Below are positions 44,725 through 55,718 of a stretch of DNA of 64,000 bases, in pieces. The stretch comes from Filosporella fistucella. Taxonomy: Eukaryota > Ascomycota > Leotiomycetes > Helotiales. Below the pieces are notes generated by a model, which was given only the letters and a program-made list of their open reading frames with translations, did no database searches and was not told where the DNA came from. The stretch covers positions 124,001 to 188,000 of the forward strand of contig JAQJZZ010000018.1 of NCBI GenBank assembly GCA_030077755.1, written 5' to 3'. Each line of letters opens with the position of its first letter. Position 1 is the stretch's first letter. The position numbers and the translations under genes were made by a program.

Positions 44725-46668
44725 ATGAGGGTCCCACTCACTTTCAACATCATTCTCCAACGCCCACTGAACATGTTCAGCGGTATGGACGCACAAACAC
44801 TTTTCAGCGAGGGGCTTCAACGAATCAAGTTGAAGCCCAGTCCCCCTCATTATGATATCGCCAAACTCGATGAACCTCAGCGACCAATAGATAATGAAAA
44901 CTCATTTGAGCCAGCAACCATCTTCAACTACTTCAACGGTTTTCCATTCGCGTTGCGCGTGCTATTGTGGGGAGAACATGCCCACAAACACGAATTTCTA
45001 ACACCTGTGAAAGAGTACCGAGTGACTCCTGTCGGCGAACAAAGATTGGAGTTCTCAAAGCCAGATACAGTTCCCAAGGAGACCTTGGGGACCGTCACCA
45101 AAGATGGTACGCTCTTCATCCAAGCCAGAACCTGGAAATCCGGTAGTCAGTACTATATGCTGTCTCGTACATCGGATGGTGATCCAACAGCTTCGATCTG
45201 GTGCTCCGAGGACTTTGAAATTGTATACTTCATTGAACATTTCTGTGAGCGCTTTGATGAACAAGGTCATAAGATTACCATGGACAATCTCCTCGAACCC
45301 GAAGACGTGGACGATACAAAGAATATGGCCATCAATTTCACATTTTCGGAGGATGGATTCGAATTTAATGCAGAAAATATGGATAGAGCGATTGAACTCA
45401 GAAACGAACTTCGATTTCATAATCCTTTGTATGACATTTTCACGTTCATGCCACTGGAAGAGTACACGTGGAGATGCAATGAGGAAGGCCACCCAGAATG
45501 CGTTTTAATGGATTATTTTGGTGATTCCAATCCTGACCCCGACATTTTCAGTCAGACGCCTATGCCATCTGGATGTATTGAATACATCCAGAGTGTCGTC
45601 GCCCCCAGGGAGGATGAGGAAGATCAGGCGGGCAACCGGCTCCCGACCGTTCGTGTTGTGTCTTTGAGAAAGATTGCAGGGACATTTCCCCCCTCCTCAT
45701 TTGGCGCTGCAGGACATTCCAGTATTTACGCAAAGCTGAAGGGAATTCGTCTTGTGGATGTAGAGCATGTTGCAGGTTCTGAGACGAGTGGTTCTGAAGG
45801 AGTCAAATCTGAGAATGACACGCCAGAGAAGCCAAAAGTCTTTGATGAAAAAGACAGCTTGCCGGATTTGATTCCTGTCAGTCCTTGGACAGGACGGAGG
45901 GTTACCACTTCTCGTTCTTCTATTGCAGATTCCGACGGGTCAACCAAAGCTCAGAAAATGGGGAAATGTGTTCCAAACGTGTCCATTGAAACAGCCGCGA
46001 AGGCCACCACGAAGTCTGGCTACCCATACAACCGGACTTATGATTGCCCTGAAGTCGGGTCTGAAGCATCAGAACAGAGCAGAAAGGCAAGTTCAGCAAC
46101 AACCGCTGAAGAAGAAAGTGACCACGAGCAATGGCATGAAACTACTGAGATACCTGATATTGGTGACTTTCCGAAGGCACATGAATCCCCCGAAGTTGTG
46201 TCAGCGGTTGAAGCTGGTATTGCAGCGCAGCAAAAAGATGTGAAAGGGACAGAACCATCGCCAAGTGGCAATGTTCACTTCGGAACCGACCAAGAATCCC
46301 ACTCTCATCAGAAACCAGCAACTGATGCTCCTCCTCAAACCGCCAAGCATACTTCCGTACCCTCAACCCCCATGGAAGAAGCTACCCACAAAAACAAATC
46401 TACTAACGCCAAGCCGAAAACCGGCCTCCCCGGCTTCACAGGTCTTTTTTCCGTTCCCGAACTGGAGCATGATGCCAGCACCCAGCCACGTGATAAACCT
46501 AAAGCTTTCGAATCTGCTCCGCAAGATCTTGCGCATAATCGTCGAGAACTCTTGGGACCATCTTTTTTGTGTCATTTTTTAAATTCGAGTGTGTTGCATT
46601 GTGAGGCGGAGAAGGAGAAGTTCATGGATCTTGCTGCGCTTTTGGAGAGGGATGGGAAATTGTTTTGA
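44725..46668 (+). CDS. Hypothetical protein, 647 residues
   Basis: One uninterrupted frame. Start options are 44725, 44773 (MFSGMDAQ) and 44785 (MDAQTLF); the later ones begin closer to ordered sequence. Residues ~50-320 look globular, rich in aromatic and acidic residues (FNYFNGFPFALRVLLWGEHA, WKSGSQYYMLSR, WCSEDFEIVYFIEHFCERFD). They include an acidic DNLLEPEDVDD stretch and a Pro-rich end. Residues ~340-600 are Ser/Thr/Glu/Lys-rich and disordered. The last 40 residues (FLCHFLNSSVLHCEAEKEKF) form a short helical tail. No known domain was recognised. The 270-residue globular part is the natural target for a remote-homology search. Confidence 0.75.
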   Translation: MRVPLTFNIILQRPLNMFSGMDAQTLFSEGLQRIKLKPSPPHYDIAKLDEPQRPIDNENSFEPATIFNYFNGFPFALRVLLWGEHAHKHEFLTPVKEYRVTPVGEQRLEFSKPDTVPKETLGTVTKDGTLFIQARTWKSGSQYYMLSRTSDGDPTASIWCSEDFEIVYFIEHFCERFDEQGHKITMDNLLEPEDVDDTKNMAINFTFSEDGFEFNAENMDRAIELRNELRFHNPLYDIFTFMPLEEYTWRCNEEGHPECVLMDYFGDSNPDPDIFSQTPMPSGCIEYIQSVVAPREDEEDQAGNRLPTVRVVSLRKIAGTFPPSSFGAAGHSSIYAKLKGIRLVDVEHVAGSETSGSEGVKSENDTPEKPKVFDEKDSLPDLIPVSPWTGRRVTTSRSSIADSDGSTKAQKMGKCVPNVSIETAAKATTKSGYPYNRTYDCPEVGSEASEQSRKASSATTAEEESDHEQWHETTEIPDIGDFPKAHESPEVVSAVEAGIAAQQKDVKGTEPSPSGNVHFGTDQESHSHQKPATDAPPQTAKHTSVPSTPMEEATHKNKSTNAKPKTGLPGFTGLFSVPELEHDASTQPRDKPKAFESAPQDLAHNRRELLGPSFLCHFLNSSVLHCEAEKEKFMDLAALLERDGKLF

Positions 46669-48042
46669 AGGGTTGGGTGTGGTTTTATGAGGATTGAGTT
46701 GGACTTCAATTTTATGGGAATAGAACTGTGAAATTGTTGGCGGGGAATCGAAAGAGGTTCGTTTCGTGATTTTTGGTGTTATTGCTTGAATTTTTATGGA
46801 TCTGCAGGATTGCGAGGCGTTGTCGTCCTTTTCTCGTGGAATAGATTGTGAAGACCAAGAAAGGATTCTAATGTGACTTGAAATTGAATTGTATTGAATT
46901 ACATCAACGCTAAACATGTGACTTTTGTGAAAATGAAATACGAGAGCAGCTCGTAGGCCGAGCCATTAAGATTTCTGCATTTCGAACTTACACAAAATTT
47001 GAGTCCCAAAAGCCCGTCCTGAGTTATAGCAATTTTGCTGCATAGTTGATCTTCCCCTCGGGCTGATGCTTTTGTCCTTGTCCAACACACTGACCACGGA
47101 GGAAACTCCAGCAACCACAACAACTCGATGCTCTACCTCATGATATTTCTGAACCTTTCGCGGCGTACAAGGCCAGAGGATTGTGGGCAGAAGAATCTCT
47201 ACCTCTATATGGGCATAACGAGGTTTTTGACGTCCCCAGCGTGATCTAAATCCGAATTTAATATGCTTGGCACACTTTCAAGGCGCAAGGGACACCATTT
47301 GTGTTCTCAAATGTCATCATACCATCGCATGTGGTGACTCGCAGAACAAATTCCACACCAAAAGAAGCTGCAGTAGAGATTGAACCTTTCAACTAAAGCG
47401 TGTTACAGGCTAGCCGTAATGGCTTTTGTTATCTAGTGGGGATTCGAGAAGTCTTTCCCAGGTCAGGAATGTAATTTGATACCGGACTTTCGATGTGACT
47501 CATTCAATGATTCCATCTACTATCCGATCCTGGGTAGCCAAGCACTAGCTACAATTAGTATACATATCAAATTAAACATGTCGCAATACTGTTCCAAAGG
47601 CAGCCCCGAAGCACCATACTAACAGTAAGCCTTGTATAGCTGCTAAAGCCAACCTGCAGCCCAGAAGCACCAGATTGATAGCAGAAGCCATGTCGCATAA
47701 CTGCTGCCCTCATACTCCTTGTGGTGGCACTTGGTCTTGCCTTCAGACAAAGATAAGTTTCAGAAGTCAACCATTTGCATAGCAAATACAGTGCCCCAAT
47801 CACGCCTCATTTGTCAAATCATTTGTCAAAACAAATATGTTTCATCGCGGGCAAGGCTGATTCGTGAAATTATACGCCATGTGGCCTCCAGGAGACAGAA
47901 ACGGACAGCCACAGCCACGATGTCAACTGATGCGCAGCCGTCGTGTTCACTTTGAAAACCATTAATAGCTCTGCCTCCCAAATTGTTTGTAGCGCCTCGC
48001 CGCCAACTCAAAACCCGACATTTGCATTGCCATATCATCCAC
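46669..48042. other. Intergenic, nothing recognised
   Basis: About 1.37 kb of sequence. The longest frames (74-112 codons) lie antisense to the 3' flank of the previous gene or are isolated. No repeat, RNA gene or conserved motif was seen. The right edge is the promoter of the CFEM gene. Confidence 0.4.
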
Positions 48043-48953
48043 ATGGCCTTTCACTCCAAAATCCAGGTGTTCGTAATAATAGGGTTGCTATTTTATAGCC
48101 TTGTCAATGCGACAGTTAACTCGGTATGCGCAGATCCTGGCCTTGGAATCTTGAGAGCATGCGCAGTGGGTTGTGTCGGATGTGTTGGAGGTCATCCAGA
48201 TGAGATAGGATATCACATTGGATGTGTTGCCGCGAATCCAAATGAGTGCTGGTGTCGATCTGATTTGTTCAACCTCGCAACAGCAGGCCTTAGTGATTGT
48301 GTCTCCAGGTCCTGCACAATAGGTGGCTGGGAGGGAGATTACTCGAGTGCTCTGCATTTCTATACTAGCTACTGTCAAAAAGCTGGCTATACTCAGGGGG
48401 TCAACGGACCCTCGAATGCTATCGCGACCCTCACAGTAGACTCGAACGCACCGACAATTACGAAGGTGACTTTAGTGACTCCAACTTCAGTTCTGTCATT
48501 GTCTACCTCCTTGTTGGCAGGGGGTAAGTGGAAACTCTTCCCTCAGCTTTCCGCCACCCTGATAGTGGCACTTGTCGCATGGTTGTAACGCTAAATGGCT
48601 ATCAAAAGTCAGGTGGGTTACCACTCTGTATATGTGTTAAGAAGTCATCAAGTCCAATTTCCCAGGATTTCCTCAATTACCTACTGAAAGTCCGACTGAC
48701 TCTAGTTACTCCAATAGCAAGTTCCACCTCATCTGCCACTACCATGACAACAACACGTCACCAAGTGACGGTCGATATTACATCAACACTGAGAGATCCG
48801 ACAAGTACAGGTGTGGGTAAAAGTGCTGGTGGGGGAAATGGAGTGAGCTTGAGTGATAGAATAGCGTTGGGTGTTGGGATTGGCATCGGCTTACCTGCAA
48901 CTATTGCAGCTCTTGTAGTGTGTTGCCTTCACCTTGGAGGGAGACACGGGTAA
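48043..48953 (+). CDS. CFEM-domain membrane protein
   Basis: A secreted/membrane protein with a fungal eight-cysteine CFEM domain, a family linked to haem binding, adhesion and effector roles. The start (48043) begins a signal peptide (FVIIGLLFYSLVNA). The CFEM cysteines follow within about 90 residues, with the characteristic CWC pair (NECWCRSDLF) and later the C-x4-C spacing (CVSRSC). Exon 1 (48043-48523) ends in phase 1. A 194-bp intron with a GTAAGT donor and an AATAG acceptor leads to exon 2 (48718-48953). Exon 2 encodes a Ser/Thr-rich stalk and a membrane helix (ALGVGIGIGLPATIAALVV), then a very short tail. The total is 238 residues. It ends in a transmembrane helix rather than a GPI signal. 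Confidence 0.82.
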
Positions 48954-49386
48954 TCACTATACATGCCATGTCTATAGAAGTAATTTCTACACTCTGCATT
49001 TTAGATTATACAGAGTTTAAAAAAAACGAACTTGATAAGATTGTTAACATGATTCTTGAGTTACAATCAATAAATCATTGGTATGAGGCTGTTCGGTGAG
49101 CACCGAATCGCTGAAGACATTTCCTTGGACTGTCCAGGCGTTCGCAGTGAGCAGTGCCCTGTAACATCAGCAATTCAATCCCTATGACGATGGTCAGAAT
49201 ACTCAAATTCAGCGCATCGGTCGAAGTTTCAAGCATTCAGCACCAAACATGCACTAATCAATCGCCGATTTATACGAAGGACCCAGTCAAGAGTTCCAGG
49301 ATTCCAGAGCACATACGCTGCAATGCCCTGTAATCTTCTCAAGGAGCCTGAAGGTTGATTCGCTCCCATTGTCTGGGCATTGACGA
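48954..49386. other. Spacer before the truncated paralog
   Basis: About 430 bp without coding signal. Protein similarity to the downstream ATPase gene begins only at about 49387, right after an in-frame TGA, so the duplication breakpoint or later decay lies here. Confidence 0.4.
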
Positions 49387-50459
49387 ATGCCAATGATGGT
49401 TGATGCGAAAGCTCTGTCTTCCGGAGAGCAGATCGAGGTTACCTGGAGCACTCGTAAGGCCGGTCTCAGTGAACTACTAGATTTGAGTCCGGAATACAGG
49501 GTCACGATACATTGTTCCCGCAATTGCTCTGATAGATTTTCAGACTGGTTATCACCAGGTAAGATAGAGTTACGATTATCGTTCAGCTTTCCTTAACAAA
49601 TTGGCCAGATAATATTGTTACATTGGAACCTCCGCTGCTTCATCTTGAGGGAAGTTTTGGCGAAATTATCAAAATTAATTTAGCCAGGTGTGGATGTCCA
49701 CAAAAGCTGGTATATTTGAGACAGAAACAAGTGATCTTTGATAATTTAGATACAGATCACACTTACTTTCAAATGGTGTGTCTCAACGAGGAAGGAGCAT
49801 TTTTCGGTCTTCCTCCAGGGAGCATATCACCACTACCACGGCCGAAGGTATCGACATGGCCACCAAACACCCTACTACTTCAGACATATGAAGTATCCCA
49901 TGAAATCCAAGTCAAGGATGTCGTAGTGACTCAACGATATTGACGATGAAGTTAGCGATGATATTGTTAATCCTGAATAATTGGGTAGCAATGGTCATGA
50001 AGAATCGAACAAATTAACCATCCCGATCGGTCTCGAACCGTCGGTCAGTCCCTTGGATCACAGGGTTGGAAGTGTAACTCAGGGTAACACAGAGCCGGTG
50101 CAAAATTTAACCACCATACGGAGAGTGTCAAAGTCAACGGGCCAACCCAAAAGCCTGATATTGAGAAACTGGCAACTCCTCTTAAAGAATCACGCGCAGA
50201 GGTTGCAGATATCATGTTGGATGAAAGACTTAAACATCAAGAAGCCACTATCAGGGAGCGCAAAACCGAAATTTTGAGGCTTCGAGCCCAGAACACACAG
50301 CAACAGGGAGATCTCGAGCTCATCCGTCAAGAGCTTGAAGAAAGAATTAGAGATCTCGAAGAAGCCAACAAAAGTCTCTCCTCTGAAATTGAAGCATACA
50401 AAGTAAGCGCAAACACACAGATCGAACGCCTCGTTTCACAGAGGAAGATGCCAACATGA
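49387..50459 (+). pseudogene. Truncated, broken copy of the GHKL-ATPase/coiled-coil gene
   Basis: This segment matches the C-terminal half of the gene at 52575-55718. EYRVTIHCSRNCSD corresponds to CRVTLHRDSTCSK, and NLARCGCPQKLV...YFQMVCLNEEGAFFGLPPGSI corresponds to NIAKCGCPETIV...YFPMVCRDEVEAFYALPPASI. The intron between the two blocks (about 49561-49609) sits at the same place and in the same phase 1 as intron 3 of the full gene, so the copy arose at DNA level. The frame closes at a TGA at 49943. Coiled-coil sequence then resumes in another frame (MLDERLKHQEATIRERKTEI, 50214-50459). The ATPase domain and N-terminal two-thirds are absent. The parts have diverged considerably, so the duplication is not recent. 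Confidence 0.65.
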
Positions 50460-50589
50460 CTATCTACCAACTACGGGTGCAGTTCTGAAACAGAATTTTG
50501 AGGAGTTGCAAAAAGTTCTCGAGGATATGTCTCGCATTCAGGGCTGCTCGTCTCTTAGACAAATTGATCTGCTACCTCCGTTCCACCAA

Positions 50590-51130
50590 TATTTTTTCAT
50601 TGGCCAATATAATAAAATATTAACAATATTATAGCTAATTAGGCAATATCGGCTCCAAGTACGAGTTTAGCGATAATTTGGCCAATTCGATAAAATATTA
50701 CTAGAATCGATAAAAAACTAAGACTCTACTTACCCTCCCTCATATATCCTCATAATTATTTCGTCCCCTAACTCTACCTTATAGCGTAATTAAAGTACCT
50801 AATCACTTTAATCACCTTATTGCTTTATTTACCTAAATTGTTTTAAATGCTTTAAATACTTTAATTGCTTTAATTATATCAATTGCAATTGTGCTTATTT
50901 ATAAGGAAGCAATTTGTGAAGGTATGAGGAAGAAGGTGTGTGCTAAAACGCGTGCTGGAATAGAGCCTACCCGATCGATAGCACGGTCCCTTTAGAGCTA
51001 ATTCTACCATTGGTGGAATAGAGTATCATAGCAGCAAATTGGCCAATTATTCTGGCCAATTTATTATGGAACTTGTATAAATTTCTACAAATTGGGCAAT
51101 CATAGTGCTAATTGATCAATTAGACGTGAT
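50590..51130. repeat. AT-rich, RIP-like repeat block
   Basis: An AT-rich block lies between the truncated copy and the full ATPase gene. It contains scattered ATTGGCCAAT-like words (near 50597, 50677, 51035-51060) and a degenerate ~10-bp CTTTAAT-type tandem repeat near 50800-50880. No coding frames are present. The texture resembles the block at 1-880 and suggests a mutated repeat. The element is not identified. Confidence 0.45.
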
Positions 51131-52574
51131 ATTGACTAATAACTCGGATTTTCGGAATCAAGGTTACAGATCGCAGTGGGAGAGGAAGCACCATTAAGTG
51201 AGGTAGAGATGACGCAGATGTATCCGGCCGACCTTCAAAGATGAGAGCTGTTAGCCACAAATATCATCAATGAGATCTGATATAATCCGTAAAACCTGAT
51301 ACCCCTCTACAAGCCCCGCTTCTCCTGATTCTGCCCTCGAACAGGTGTTGCTTGTTGGGAATGGGGCCACCTATTTTGCGGCCCCTTTCGCTTCCTTCAG
51401 AGACTGCATCTTTCCAATCTACGAAAGCAGTACTCAGCGCAGTGTGAACGAATAACATGAAGGAAACGGTTTCCTCAGAGACACTATCCTATCGCCTGGG
51501 CTTTAGACAATGACTTGATTTAATTTGTTCTCTTTTTCGTACATTTCTTTCACTTCGTTGAATTCATGATGGCACAGTAGGAGCAAGACAGGCAAAAAGA
51601 GTTTTGCTGATAAAAAATAGCATCAAAGTAGTTTAAGGATATCAGTCTTCTCTGCGGCAGCAGATCAAAGCAAAACGTCTCTATGATCAAGTATAAATGG
51701 CATGTATGTAGGCTCGAGTTTATATAGATAAACATGCTCATTTACCCCCAAAAAGTTCAATTCTGCTTTAGAGGTGTGATTAAATCTTGAAAGCTTATCC
51801 TAAGTGCAATACCAACAACTTCATGACAGTCGCAACCCCGCGTAAATCTAGAGGTATGACTAGGCAAAGTGGAGACGGCATTGTTGCCTTGGTTATTGTC
51901 ATAATTTCACAGATCGATGTTTTGGTGATAGGAATACAATTTCAGTGCGTCAAGAGATATCTTGATCCCAGACCTATGATTTGTAGATGGTAAGTAATGC
52001 TCTTTCGAAGAGCCATCTTCCACAGAATATCCAGCACCTCGAAACCCAAACTCTTCCGCTGCGAAGTCCTTCTCTTTAGGAGTTGACAATCTTCAGCTAA
52101 GACACTTTGCAATTCACTCCAACGACAAGCTTAGAGGCTCTTAGATTCAGACCTAGAGGTTGCCATGTAACTACCAACTCTCACCCAAGGAACAATTTCT
52201 TCTTATTCCAAACCTTCCACATCTTCAGGGCTTCTTTCAGCTTGCACACTGATATTTCATCCTTCGAATCTTGCCTCACAAACACACCAACACCGCCGAA
52301 AGTCTCTGTGTGCTGTCAACTCGAGTAATGACTCAACAGTCTTCAGGCATCCCATCAAACGCGAAAAGCTGACATCGCCAAAGCTGATAGTCAGTCGAGC
52401 ACTGCCGGAGAGCACAAATTTCCCCCAGTCCCAACCGTTACTCAGAATAAATTAGCTCTCGAGTTCGCATCTACTAAATATTCCAATCAACAGTTCGTCG
52501 ATGTTCGATGCCGCGGGCAACACGAAATCAAGCGTCTGAAAGTTCAACATTTTGGCCCATCAAAAATCCCCCAT
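51131..52574. other. Intergenic upstream of the ATPase gene
   Basis: Only short frames. The plus frame from 52508 is open into the next gene but in a different register from its conserved ATPase exon, so it is either leader or an unresolved first exon. The promoter of the ATPase gene should lie here. Confidence 0.4.
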
Positions 52575-55500
52575 TTGTCGACTTCTGCTCAGAATGGCGG
52601 CAACTGCAGCTGGAGATGTTTCGGGCCCAGGCCAAACAGAGAGCATGTCGCGCGGAAAGGTTCCAAGAAATGCTACAGCTCTCCCACCAATTTACTTCTA
52701 AAGGAGTCCCGATACAAACATTGGGAACCCCCACATGCTTTTCGAGAGTTGTTTCAAAACTGGTATGCTTCCGCCCGTTTTTGCTTCTCTATCCGCTCAC
52801 AATGTCCTGCAGGCAAGATGCAATACTTGAAACAAACGACCTCAAGCTTCCGAATCTGAAAGTCACACCATTAAATACTGGGCTTGAAATCACCTTTGTC
52901 GCAACTCATATACATTCAAAGGCGGAACTTGGCTATATTCGCTATAAGAGAGATGATAATACTATCGAGCTAACAAATTACAACTCATGGTTAAATGAAG
53001 AGGCACTCGCAATTGGCTCGACATCCAAAAAAGGCAAATCAGGTTTGGCCGGAAGTCATGGAGATGGCTTGAAAGCAGCTGCATTGGTCTTGAACAAGCA
53101 CGGCCTTACAGTGACAATTGCTGCCTCTGAATGTGAGTGGATATTTTTCGAAGGACAGAATGGCACGAGACAACAAGGATATCTATGTTACTCCATCAAA
53201 AGCAAACCGCACAAGTCCGAAAAAAATCAAGTCGAATATTTAGAGAGAAGCGGTAGAGTTCGGGAACGAAAAGCTCGTATCTGGGAAGATGTCTCCGTTT
53301 TCATTACAACATCGACCTACAGTGTTCGGGAGGAAGAATTCTGGAATTGGGTAAGGGGAAGCCTAGTGTTGTCGCCGCCCAAACAGATGATTCGGACCAA
53401 ATACGGCAACATTATTCTGGATCAGCGATATGAAAACATGATATTTTCTCGAGGCATCCTCCTTGAACAAAGCAGAGACTGCAAAAACAAGTTCAAGTTT
53501 GGCTATGATATTCCAAAAGCAAACACAAACCAGGACCGGGAATGGCTGGCAGAGGATTCTAAGAAATTCGAAATGCTCGCAGAGATCTGGGCAAGAGCCA
53601 TAACCATTGACCCAAGACTGGCTCGAAGATACCGTGATATGCTGCAAGCAGATCCATGCCCTTCTGATGTTGGAGATGCCCAGTTCTACATAGGCCTGAA
53701 ACCCGCAAAACACATTTGGCAGCTCTTGTGCAGCGAGAATGAAAGTAGGGAGAAATTCTACTATTATGAGGGGTGCAAGCCCAAGGTACGTAACTTTGCT
53801 AAAGAGAGCCAAAGTACTGGACGCTAACCATGGATTGAAAGGACATCGACTTTATAGAGAAGATTCTTGCGAAAACCCCAGTCAAGCTCTCTCGGTCTCT
53901 TTGGAATGTTCTCTACAACAATAGCCTAGTGCGAACGCCCCAGGAGCATCAAATCCACAAAGCTGAAGCATTACCAGAAGCAATTGACCCACAAACTGCT
54001 TTCTCTGCGGGGGTTCAAAGATTACTTCTTGCTGCATTGTCGTTGGACGCCAGGACTCGGAAACTCACGATAAAGTTTAAAACCTGGAAGAGAAATCATC
54101 TTGATGTCGTGGTCTGCGAATCAAAGGCCTACATCAACAGCAAATGGCTCAGCTTCACGGAGAGTCATGTTTCCAGCCCGTGTTCTATCTCCAAGCTTAA
54201 ACTAGAAAGTGTTTCGGCTGATAACAACTTCATATGCAGCCATATCGTCACGACTTTGTACCTCTCCGTACTGGAAAGTTTGAACATGGCAGCATATCAA
54301 CGACTTTTTATAGCACCTGACTTTATGACACCACTGCACCAACAGGTTTCCGAAAAGCTCCGACAGATGCCGTGTATGGTTGAGTCCAGAGGAACAACTT
54401 ATGGGCAAGGAATCGAAATATATTGGGCGAACTTGGAGGGAAATCTTGACTCAGCACTCTATGGCTTCGATCCAAAATGTCGAGTCACTTTGCATCGTGA
54501 CAGCACATGCTCCAAACGCAGAGATGATCTAGTCGCATCAAGTAGGTGCCAATTTCTCTCATTTCTTCTGCGGTATCGTCGTTGACATGTCTAGATTCGA
54601 GTCCTTTAGCTCTGGAAAACCAGTTATGTAAAGTCCAGAGCGCGAGGGAGCCCCAAACTACAATCAAGAAAGAATCCACCACGATCAAAGAGGAAGCAAT
54701 CAAACTTGAATCTATCATCAAATTGGAAAATGGTGTCATTGTCAACGATGTCACATTCGCAACGGCTCACACCAACATTGCTAAATGCGGGTGTCCCGAG
54801 ACCATCGTATCTCAGAAATCTTGCAAAGCGACCTTCTTCGATCTTCAAAAGAACGAGAAGTATTTCCCTATGGTTTGCCGAGATGAAGTAGAGGCTTTCT
54901 ATGCCTTACCTCCTGCGAGCATTGCACCAGGTTCAGATGTATCGACTACCACACTCTCAATCGCAGGACAAGCTCACGACTTTGTTCCAGGACGAGGCAA
55001 GCAACCATTGATTGCTTCATCGTGCACATTGAAGATCGAAGATGAAGTGGAGATGCAAGGACTCCGTAATGTCAGCCATAGAAGTGATACGGCAGCATCG
55101 ATACAAATGAAAATTGAGCTACGAAACCAAAACGAGCTAATCCAACTCCGAGATCACCAACTTCGTGAGCAGTCATCACAGTTGCAAGAACTGAAGAATC
55201 AAAATTCAGATCTCGAGACACAACTTCACAACCAAATGGCACAATCTGAAGTGCTTAAAAACCAGCTTCTCAAAAAGGATTTAGAACTCAAAGAAGCACT
55301 CGGACTCAATAAAACCCAATCTCAATCCCTAGAAGCCCTCCACAAAGACCTGGAAACCTCAAAATCTACAATATCAGATCTGAGAACTATCGAAGAAAAA
55401 GCCAATCTTGCTATCACCAGCCTGCAAAACAATGTCCAAGAACTCAGCAAGAAAAATGAGGAGCTAACCCAGCAAAATGCTACGCTAGAGAATGATCTCG

Positions 55501-55718
55501 AGATCCAGATGGATCTAGCGGCTCGGATGGCTCGACGGAGAGGTGGTGGCGGCGGGGTAAAAAGAAAACGCGAGAATGAAGGCGAAGATGGAGACAAGGA
55601 GGGAAAGAGAAGTTCGTTAAAGGTGGAAGGAGATAGTGCTGATAAGGGAGCGGATGATAGATATTTTACGGCATCTTCTTTCAGATCTGTTTCTTCTGTT
55701 TTGGCCAAGGAGAAGTAG
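52575..55718 (+). CDS. GHKL/HATPase-domain protein with C-terminal coiled coil
   Basis: Predicted ATP-binding protein of 994 residues in four exons (52575-52762, 52813-53785, 53842-54541, 54595-55718), all joined in phase. Removing intron 1 creates an intact GHKL N-box (HAFRELFQNWQDAILETN). About 90 residues later comes the G-box (GSTSKKGKSGLAGSHGDGLK). Together these are hallmarks of histidine-kinase/Hsp90/MORC-type ATP folds. No phospho-acceptor His domain or HSP90 middle domain is recognised. A ~350-residue unknown middle region follows, then a Cys-containing block (AKCGCPETIV...MVCRDE) shared with the broken copy at 49387-50459. The last ~200 residues form a heptad-rich coiled coil (QLREQSSQLQELKNQNSDLE) and a basic, NLS-like end (GGGVKRKRENEG). 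The overall plan, ATPase plus coiled coil, recalls MORC proteins, but homology to MORC is unproven. The start could lie upstream (52508 frame). Confidence 0.8.
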
